The translations under genes were made by a program, and so were the position numbers. Shown here in pieces: positions 15,638 to 21,403 of a stretch of DNA of 21,403 bases; position 1 is the first letter of the stretch, and the number at the start of each line of letters is the position of its first letter. The DNA comes from Candidatus Stahliibacteriota bacterium (GTDB taxonomy: Bacteria; Hydrothermota; UBA3073): assembly GCA_030627085.1 (NCBI GenBank), contig DAOUSS010000008.1, positions 1-21,403 on the forward strand, in the 5' to 3' direction. The notes beneath the pieces were generated by a model that saw only the letters and a list, made by a program, of their open reading frames with translations, was not told where the DNA came from and did no database searches.

Positions 15638-16390
15638 ATGCTTGATATAATAAACATCACTGTTGGATACAAACATTTTCCTGTTTTGAAGGAGTTGTCT
15701 CTTCGAATAAAAGAGAATGAATTTCTGGGGATAATAGGTCCAAATGGCAGCGGCAAGAGTACTCTGCTACGAACTATCTGCGGCATTCTTCAACCATGGG
15801 ATGGGAAAATACTCTTGCAAGGAGTAGAAATCTCGCGCCTTACAAAGAAGGAAATTGCAAGGAAGATAGGCTATGTACCTCAATTATCCTCTTTTGCCTT
15901 CCCATTTACCTGCGAAGAGATTGTGCTCATGGGTAGATATGCCCATGATGGACACCGGAAGAGGGATTACGAAGTAGTAAATTGGGCGATGGAACTTACT
16001 GACACACTCACGCTGAAGAGAAGAAAGATAAACGAACTTTCTGGCGGTGAATTGCAGAGAGTCGTTATAGCAAGGGCATTGGCACAGGAACCGAAAATAC
16101 TGCTTTTGGACGAGCCTACGGTACATCTTGATATAAATCATCGGATGGAGATATTTAAACTGCTTTGGGAATTGAAATTGCATGGGATTACTATAATAAC
16201 GGTGCTCCATGACCTCAATCTTGCATCGGAATACAGTAAAAGGGTTGTGGTTATAACTGATGGAAAGGTTGTGTATGATGGACTGCCACAAGATATAATT
16301 GACAAGGAGATAATAAAACGCACATACGGGATAGATGTGAATATCATAAAGAATCCATTATCCCGCCTACCACTCATCCTGCCTCGATAG
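15638..16390 (+). CDS. ABC transporter ATP-binding protein, FecE/BtuD/heme-uptake type
   Basis: The 250-aa product has all ABC ATPase elements: Walker A GPNGSGKST (34-42), Q-loop Gln82, signature LSGGE (134-138), Walker B ILLLDEP (154-160) with Asp158/Glu159, and the H-loop His191 (VLHDLNLA). 'GYVPQLSSFAFPFTCEEIVLMGRYAH' is typical of the iron-siderophore/cobalamin/heme import subfamily, which works with FecCD-type permeases. No permease or binding protein is visible in the window, so it is an orphan here and may pair with subunits elsewhere. No Shine-Dalgarno is seen; octamer repeats run to within 3 nt of the ATG. Substrate prediction is weak. Confidence 0.88.
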   Translation: MLDIINITVGYKHFPVLKELSLRIKENEFLGIIGPNGSGKSTLLRTICGILQPWDGKILLQGVEISRLTKKEIARKIGYVPQLSSFAFPFTCEEIVLMGRYAHDGHRKRDYEVVNWAMELTDTLTLKRRKINELSGGELQRVVIARALAQEPKILLLDEPTVHLDINHRMEIFKLLWELKLHGITIITVLHDLNLASEYSKRVVVITDGKVVYDGLPQDIIDKEIIKRTYGIDVNIIKNPLSRLPLILPR

Positions 16391-16466
16391 CCAAAGAGAG
16401 AAGTACGACGGAAAAATTTCCCTACCACAAACCATAGATAACACGAATGCCCCTTGACCGGCCGGA

Positions 16467-16502
16467 CACTCTTTCCTGCCTGACGATAGGCAGGAAAGAG
16501 TG
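16467..16502. repeat. Perfect 15-bp hairpin CACTCTTTCCTGCCT / AGGCAGGAAAGAGTG
   Basis: The loop is GACGAT. Its centre (CCTGCC...GGCAGG) resembles the CCTGTC/GACAGG family, extended by CACTCTTT on each side. It lies 76 bases after the ABC ATPase stop and could reduce read-through, but no U-run follows. Confidence 0.65.
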
Positions 16503-16567
16503 CTGTCATTCGGTATTCTTACACATGTCATATGGGATGGCCAGCCAAAAAATTTTGAACTTTCTAC

Positions 16568-16596
16568 TTGACAAAATGCGATTTTTAAGTTATAAT
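16568..16596 (+). promoter_or_regulatory. Exact consensus promoter upstream of the lipoprotein region
   Basis: TTGACA (16568-16573), 17 bp, TATAAT (16591-16596). A second TATAAT follows at 16601-16606. The predicted start near 16603 is about 300 nt upstream of the lipoprotein ATG. Confidence 0.83.
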
Positions 16597-16644
16597 GAGT
16601 TATAATATTAGTAGTGATTTTAAGATAAAAACTTGCCTTCTCCA

Positions 16645-16660
16645 CCTGTCGGTAGACAGG
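16645..16660. repeat. Dispersed palindrome CCTGTC-GGTA-GACAGG
   Basis: It has the same core as the copy at 4515-4534. A nearby word CCTGAAATGTGA (16680-16691) also occurs, inverted, beside the 4515 copy, suggesting that longer homologous segments were once shared. Confidence 0.7.
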
Positions 16661-16749
16661 CAATTTTGGGGTTAAAAACCTGAAATGTGAAAGGTATATG
16701 GAGCTTATCCTTTATCCTTTAAATATAAACGGGGAGAATAATCAACTTC

Positions 16750-16800
16750 TACCCTCAATCCTTGAAACATATAAGATTGGGGGTATTTTTATTTTCTTTT
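16750..16800 (+). terminator. Intrinsic-terminator-like hairpin with T-rich tail
   Basis: Left arm 16750-16763 and right arm 16773-16785 pair through TACCC, CAATC and TT with one G-U pair and one bulged C. The tail 16786-16800 is TTTTTATTTTCTTTT. It lies between the promoter at 16568 and the lipoprotein gene, so read-through must occur, or another start must be used, for the gene to be expressed from that promoter. Confidence 0.6.
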
Positions 16801-16850
16801 ATGCGATGTTTGTGCATAGCATCCGTATGGATAAGATTCGTTTAGGCAAG

Positions 16851-16877
16851 CCCTGCGTGTCATTATGATACGCAGGG
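16851..16877. repeat. Near-perfect palindrome CCCTGCGT...ACGCAGGG
   Basis: The 27-base palindrome contains one G-U pair in the RNA form. It ends 33 bases before the lipoprotein ATG and 22 bases before its GGGAGG. It may be a dispersed palindrome or may affect translation initiation. Confidence 0.55.
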
Positions 16878-16909
16878 TTACAAAGATGTAATCTCATTAG
16901 GGAGGTTGG

Positions 16910-18049
16910 ATGAAGACAAAGATTATCAGAAGGGTAAAGTTACTTATATCCATCCTTTTTATATCCCTGGTTTCCTGTTCCTGTGATAAAAGTCCTACAG
17001 ATGATGGTAATAATAATCACTATGACCCGAGGAATGTGTCAAGAAGGGGTGGGAATGATATAGTCCCATCAATTGTGGTTGATAATATGGGGGTCGTGCA
17101 TATAGTATGGTCTGATTATCTTGATATATGGTATTCTTACAAGACCCCTGGCGGGGAGTGGTCAGAGCCAGAGAATGTGACAAATACACCATCTCCCGAG
17201 AAAGAATCTAACACCCCGGCCATAGCAGTGGATAATTTAAACAACTTGCATCTTGTGTGGAGGGAGGGTGACTTTTCGATACCCACATTTATATACTACT
17301 CAATGAAATCCCCGGATAGTAGCTGGACGACTCCGATTAAAGTATCAGAGGAGGATGGTGATATTCCAAGTATAGGGGTAGATGGTGTGGACAATGTGCA
17401 TGTGGTATGGTGGGGATTGGGAGTCGAATATAGGATGAAAACTCCAGGAGGAGTGTGGGGTACTATAGAAAAGGTTGATATGGGTGGCGCTAATCTCTCT
17501 ATGGCTGTGAGTGGTAATGGGACAATACATGTGGTGGCTGATGGGGGGGGAGGTGGATTTGTAAGGATATACTATACTATGAAGCCTTTTGGTGGTTCCT
17601 GGACAGAGGCAGCAAGGATTTCTGAAAATTCCACAGTTGACGCATACTATCCTGAAATTGCCTTACGCGAAGACAGTAGTGTCTATGTCTCATGGAAGGA
17701 AGGCACTCAAGTACGCTTCAGGATAAGGAATCCCGATGGTACATGGATAGAGATAGATAGCATACCCGATGTAGAAGGATTCCCATCTGGCTCGACAGTC
17801 GATGTTGATGATAAAGGAATATACTTCGTATGGGAAGTCTACACTGAAGAACACGGCTATGAGATATATTATAGTGCGAGGTATAGCGATGACAGCTGGT
17901 CCGATTTATCTAATATTTCCGGTACTCCTGGAGCATCATTCTTCAATAGACATGGCTCGTTTCTAAAGGATGGTTTGTTGCACATCACCTGGCAGGATGA
18001 GACACCGGGGAACTGGGAGATATTTTATACCGTGATAGATACACGATGA
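16910..18049 (+). CDS. Lipoprotein, predicted seven-bladed beta-propeller
   Basis: The 379-aa product has an SPII signal peptide with lipobox L20-V21-S22-C23, so it should be lipid-anchored. GGGAGG lies 5 nt before the ATG. After a short linker the chain is built of about 45-residue repeats of the form 'P-S-I-x-V-D-x-x-x-x-V-H-x-V-W ... Y-x-x-K-x-P-x-G-x-W', beginning near residues 53, 103, 153, 197, 248, 295 and 349. The seventh lacks its last strand, while residues 38-44 (YDPRNVS) look like the missing strand, a classic velcro closure. Resemblance is to BNR/sialidase-like propellers, but no catalytic set is evident, so a binding or scaffold role is likely. The stop overlaps an ATG just before the ribosome binding site of the next secreted protein, implying an operon. 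Confidence 0.78.
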   Translation: MKTKIIRRVKLLISILFISLVSCSCDKSPTDDGNNNHYDPRNVSRRGGNDIVPSIVVDNMGVVHIVWSDYLDIWYSYKTPGGEWSEPENVTNTPSPEKESNTPAIAVDNLNNLHLVWREGDFSIPTFIYYSMKSPDSSWTTPIKVSEEDGDIPSIGVDGVDNVHVVWWGLGVEYRMKTPGGVWGTIEKVDMGGANLSMAVSGNGTIHVVADGGGGGFVRIYYTMKPFGGSWTEAARISENSTVDAYYPEIALREDSSVYVSWKEGTQVRFRIRNPDGTWIEIDSIPDVEGFPSGSTVDVDDKGIYFVWEVYTEEHGYEIYYSARYSDDSWSDLSNISGTPGASFFNRHGSFLKDGLLHITWQDETPGNWEIFYTVIDTR

Positions 18050-18060
18050 AAGGAGGCATT

Positions 18061-18774
18061 ATGAAATGGTTTATTCTGTGCTTCGCAGGAGCAACAATGC
18101 TCTGTGCAGGGCTTTTATATGCCCACGACCCCGCGACACATATGTATATCGGGTCCCAGACCTTCGATGTCTGGCAGGATTTTGATCCAGAATTTTATAG
18201 TGCACTCTGTGAAGGAAACACAAATACAGGAGTCTTCACTCGTAAGTTCTATTACCTTGGACTTATACTACCAGATATGGTAGATACGGTTGCCCAGTTA
18301 GGCACTCGTGAACTTATCACTGAACTTTATGAGAACCTTCCTGAAGATTCGACCATAACCCTTGATTATACCTTCTCACAAAATATTCTGGGTGTATGGA
18401 TAAGACTGCCTGTAACAATTACTGCAACAGTAAAGATGAAGAGTAACCACCACGGATTAAAAATACGGGACTTTACATATAACAATGTCCAGGATCCTAT
18501 GTATTTCAATGGTAACTTCCCAAATACCAATTTAGCCAAGTTGAAAGAGATGGTTGATTATGCTAAATCCCAAGGATGGACTCCTGAGGAGAAGGCTCTC
18601 ATATATGGTGCATATATGCATGTGATACATGACCTATATGCTCATATGGTTCTTCAACCTTCCTTGTTTGGGCATGCTTTTTCAATTGAGTCTGATAGCG
18701 CAGCGGGGAAGGGATTACTGGAGATACCAGAATGTTACTATGAGGCACTTACTGCAACCCACATTGGTGATTGA
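18061..18774 (+). CDS. 5' part of interrupted secreted protein: zinc-dependent phospholipase C-like domain
   Basis: The start is ATG 18061, with AGGAGG (18051-18056) four bases upstream; the in-frame ATG at 18046 overlaps the previous stop and has no ribosome binding site of its own. Residues 1-21 are a signal peptide (cleavage after LLYA). The next segment, with 'HDPATHMYIG' (22-31), 'FYYLGLILPDM' (63-73) and the metal-ligand-like 'YMHVIHDLYAHMV' (H187, H190, D191, H195), resembles the zinc-dependent phospholipase C / S1-P1 nuclease type fold. The frame is closed by TGA at 18772-18774 after residue 237, but the same frame is then open to the end of the window. This is therefore probably the N-terminal part of a protein of more than 1100 aa that is nonsense-mutated, misread or recoded. 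Confidence 0.7.
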   Translation: MKWFILCFAGATMLCAGLLYAHDPATHMYIGSQTFDVWQDFDPEFYSALCEGNTNTGVFTRKFYYLGLILPDMVDTVAQLGTRELITELYENLPEDSTITLDYTFSQNILGVWIRLPVTITATVKMKSNHHGLKIRDFTYNNVQDPMYFNGNFPNTNLAKLKEMVDYAKSQGWTPEEKALIYGAYMHVIHDLYAHMVLQPSLFGHAFSIESDSAAGKGLLEIPECYYEALTATHIGD

Positions 18775-21403
18775 AACTTCATAGATGATGTATATGCGGG
18801 TTGGGACGTTCACTTTCAGAATTGGAGAGATTATCCATACAGTTTTTATGGCGAGGGTATGCACCCGTATATATTCTATGATTGGCAATTATACGACTTC
18901 CATGCAGTGGAGAAGTTTATAGAGGCTGCACAAGAAAAGAATTACGCAGGTGCGAATCTGACCCAGGAAAGGCTTGAATCCTATATGCATGGATGGGCTA
19001 TACTACTCTATATGATGTACGGTTACGATGAGAATGGAAGTCCTGGAGGAATATTTCGTCATTACTCATGGAATGCAGAGGATATCTTGAGATTTATCGG
19101 AGAGCCTTTCCTAAACCATTTCGAAATAACAAATATAGATGTAAGTGGTAACGCCGGACATCTGGGAGATATTGCGATAGACCTTGTGGCAGACGCCTTA
19201 CTGTGGAGAGGTTTGATATTTCAGTTTATAGACCCGAATTCCTACGCGAGGGATTACATCCTGAAAGACCCCCTTATGCTCATCCAGAGGATAGTCCATA
19301 TTGCAAGCGGTAATGATGATTCCACTGTGTATAATCAACCCTGGCCATACTTTCTAACACCTAATGGACTCAATGATGTTATTGGATATGCTTCTGGCTG
19401 GGAGAATGATTCTGTTGCTACAAGTTATCTATGGACGATAAAAAGAGAGATAAACACCTGGGATTTATATAACCAATATCTATATTACCCATTCAAGAGG
19501 GAATTCTATGAGGGAGAGTTAACCAGTTCACTGGATCTTGATGAACAATATAAGCAGTCCATCAGGTCGGGGGCAACTTATCTTGACTATACGCCCGGAA
19601 CAATCGCTCGCAAGTCAGGTATTCTAGGTGGAATGTATCCTATTGATGAGACAAGGGATTATAATAAACAGCCAGGAGTGTTCGATATGCACTTTGAGTT
19701 CGATGGGGATTATATCTATACCCAATCATCGCTTCCTATGCAGGGCGACCCGCCCCTAGTAGACCTCAGATATGATTTGCTGATATCGGGAATCAGTCGA
19801 GTGGAACTTTACTTAAATAATGGAACCACTCCCTTGAGTCGAGTTACACTCCCCGGACTCTCCCGTCAGAAATCCTTCCTATCTGGTGCTTTGGACCAGG
19901 TGGGAGAAGTCTCCTTTGAAGTCCGGTCAGGAGAAAAAACGTCTAACCCAACTCAATTCTGTCGCATGTTCACTTCCGATTATCGTGATGCGTATAATTC
20001 TCATTGGTACATAAGTGGTAATCCTTACTATCAGGAACTCTTTAAGGATGGAGACCCTGTTAGAGAGAGTGGTGAAGACCCACTGGCTAACCCTAAATCA
20101 TACTGGCCCTATGTGCTTCCCGTAACCGAGGGCTCTGGATACTACCTCTCTGCACCAACTAACTTAAAGGGATATGTAGAGGCGATTTCACAAGACAACC
20201 GCTATGCTATAATAGCTCTCTACTGGAACGACAACTCAGGGTGCGAGCACGGTTATCAGATTTATAGGGATGGACATTATCTGGGAACTGTAGGTGAAAA
20301 TGCAACCAGTTATTTTGACGGATATAAAGTTTTCTGTGGTTCTTCATACAAGTATAAAGTAAGGGCGTATAGAAATGATGGTTATTACTCTACTTTTTCA
20401 AATACTATCACCGTTAGCGTTCCCTCAGGAGGTGGGTGTCCTTTCCTCTTTGTAATAGGAGACTCGAGTGCAAGGCTTGAAAACAGCCTGCTTGCAGGTT
20501 CAGGAAGTAGTAATGTTGTTACAGATTGGTATAAGATGGAGACTCCTTTGGAGGCAAAGAATGATAGATATAGACTTGAGATAAGAGAATTCGAAAACGA
20601 GCATAGTTGGTTGAACCAAACGAGGCTTCTTGCAATAGACCATCCTGACTCTGTGGAGATATATGTGACACAAGATGGCTTAATTCTTCCTGTAAAAGAA
20701 CTTATGTCTGCCAGCATTGTGTTGGGTATAAATGAGGAAGACTATACTTATGCAGTAGAGAAAGTGGATAATGTTTATATTGAAGGTGCGAATGACTATC
20801 AGGTAGCAAAATTTAGACAGTTATCCAATGGCGAAGATTACGCAGTTGTGTTGGATGTCGGTGGCAAAAAAACCGCTGCCAAAATAGAAAGCGAAGATGG
20901 CGAAGAAATTGGAGACATCTCCTTTAGAGAATTTCCTTCAAGAGCCATATTACCCATAGTCTCCACCTCCGAACTTAATGTAAGACTTAAATGGTGCAGT
21001 CCTTATAAACTTGACTATATAGGAATAGGCAAGATAAAGCAAACTCCGTATCATGTAAAACCTTGTCCTCTTGTATCCGCTACCCACTCTGACATTGGTT
21101 CGGTCAAGCAGAAACTGCTTGTTGATGATGAGAACTATGCAGAACTTCTTCCTGGTGATACGATAACACTTGAATTTACCACTGTTGGCATAGAACCTGG
21201 ATGGGTAAGGGACTTTGTGTTTGTGTCAAATGGGTATTACATAACAGAGAGAGGTGGCGGTTCACAGACTGCATATAGCAGTATCCCTTTGGTTCATTCT
21301 CTATCACTATATCCAAATCCAGCGAGGAATGATATGACTATAAGGTTTGGTATACCGAGAGAGGAAAAGGTGTCTCTTAAGGTTTATGATGTATCAGGCA
21401 GAG
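18775..21403 (+). pseudogene. 3' part of the interrupted secreted protein, FN3-like and sorting domain, runs off window
   Basis: Directly after the TGA the same frame continues without a stop for 876 codons to the window end. If read through, residue numbers run from 239 to 1114. The first part (to about 330) continues the helical, His/Trp-rich character of the phospholipase-like domain, for example 'FYGEGMHPYIFYDW'. Around 699-790 an FN3-like module is seen ('LYWNDNSGCEHGYQIYRDG ... YKYKVRAYRNDGYYSTFSNT'). From about 1080 'SLSLYPNPARNDMTIRFGIP' followed by 'VSLKVYDVSGR' is a T9SS type A sorting domain, cut by the window edge. The first in-frame ATG (18859) has no spaced ribosome binding site, so independent translation is unlikely. 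The intact reading frame argues that any inactivation is very recent, or that the TGA is a sequence error or is suppressed. Confidence 0.65.

Larger units (their letters stand above)
16603..16800 (+). ncRNA. Candidate small RNA or attenuated leader
   Basis: An exact promoter and, about 150-200 nt later, a G+C-containing hairpin with a T-rich tail delimit a transcript of about 190-200 nt with no plausible open reading frame. It contains the CCTGTC/GACAGG hairpin and a weak AAAGG/CCTTT pairing near 16690-16725. It may be an independent RNA or the regulated leader of the lipoprotein gene at 16910. No known riboswitch consensus was recognised. Confidence 0.35.
16391..16909. other. Intergenic region with promoter, hairpins and a candidate small RNA
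   Basis: No protein gene is seen in this 519-base stretch. From left to right it holds a 15-bp perfect hairpin (16467-16502), an exact promoter (16568-16596), a CCTGTC/GACAGG palindrome (16645-16660), a terminator-like hairpin with a T-rich tail (16750-16800) and another palindrome (16851-16877), then the ribosome binding site of the propeller lipoprotein. Confidence 0.6.

Noticed and set aside
18772..18774. Genome-wide reassignment of TGA to an amino acid (code 4 or 25)
   Set aside because: TGA is the natural stop of nusB, the propeller lipoprotein and xerD at family-typical lengths, and Trp positions use TGG, so the code is standard.
18772..18830. Selenocysteine insertion at the internal TGA
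   Set aside because: Only a weak 4-bp pairing was found downstream, with no clear SECIS-like stem and G-containing apical loop, and the protein family is not a known selenoprotein family. Kept only as a testable option.
20385..20717. 110-codon minus-strand frame near the right end
   Set aside because: It is antisense to the open frame of the interrupted secreted protein, which encodes recognisable FN3-like sequence there.

Overview
The window looks like a chromosomal segment of an AT-rich, Gram-negative-type (two-membrane) bacterium from an uncultured lineage. The evidence is a PorV/PorQ-type outer-membrane protein beside a large secreted protein with FlgD-like Ig and C-terminal sorting-type ends, a second secreted protein with a type IX secretion (T9SS) type sorting motif, an SPII lipoprotein, an ExbB/ExbD/TonB system, and intergenic regions packed with short palindromes. 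This combination suggests a candidate phylum near WOR-3/Stahlbacteria or Cloacimonadota, but that placement is an inference. TGA, TAA and TAG all act as stops and Trp is TGG, so the standard bacterial code applies. No rRNA, tRNA, CRISPR array or insertion sequence was seen.

Layout. (1) 1-501: intergenic DNA with an exact consensus promoter reading off the left edge and several small palindromes. (2) 502-4239, minus strand: a two-gene unit, a 946-aa secreted multi-Ig protein followed directly by a PorV/PorQ-like protein, driven by an exact TTGACA-N17-TATAAT promoter. (3) 4709-7524, minus strand: ribH, nusB, a calcineurin-like phosphoesterase and a GDP-mannose dehydratase-like SDR. (4) 7525-8502: a repeat-rich gap of nearly 1 kb that holds divergent exact-consensus promoters, one leftward and two tandem rightward, separated by two perfect dyads. 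(5) 8503-13791, plus strand: exbB, exbD, exbD, tonB, mfd. (6) 13903-16390, plus strand: a XerC/XerD-type recombinase, rsmD and an orphan FecE/BtuD-type ABC ATPase, with repeat-filled gaps between them. (7) 16391-16909: an intergenic region with another exact promoter followed about 200 nt later by an intrinsic-terminator-like hairpin, so a small RNA or attenuated leader is possible. (8) 16910-21403, plus strand: a lipoprotein that reads as a seven-bladed beta-propeller, then a large secreted protein running off the right edge. The latter begins with a zinc-dependent phospholipase C-like domain and has an FN3-like domain and a C-terminal sorting motif, but is interrupted by one in-frame TGA after residue 237.

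The most unusual observations are: six exact 12/12 sigma-70-type promoters with 17-bp spacing, all intergenic; a filled/empty site pair showing what looks like insertion of a 30-bp hairpin flanked by AAAT; a family of roughly 60-bp inverted-repeat elements with CCCCGTTARATA ends; the single TGA in an otherwise open frame of more than 1100 codons; and the promoter/terminator pair upstream of the propeller lipoprotein. All functional statements come from reading motifs and family knowledge; no database search was run.
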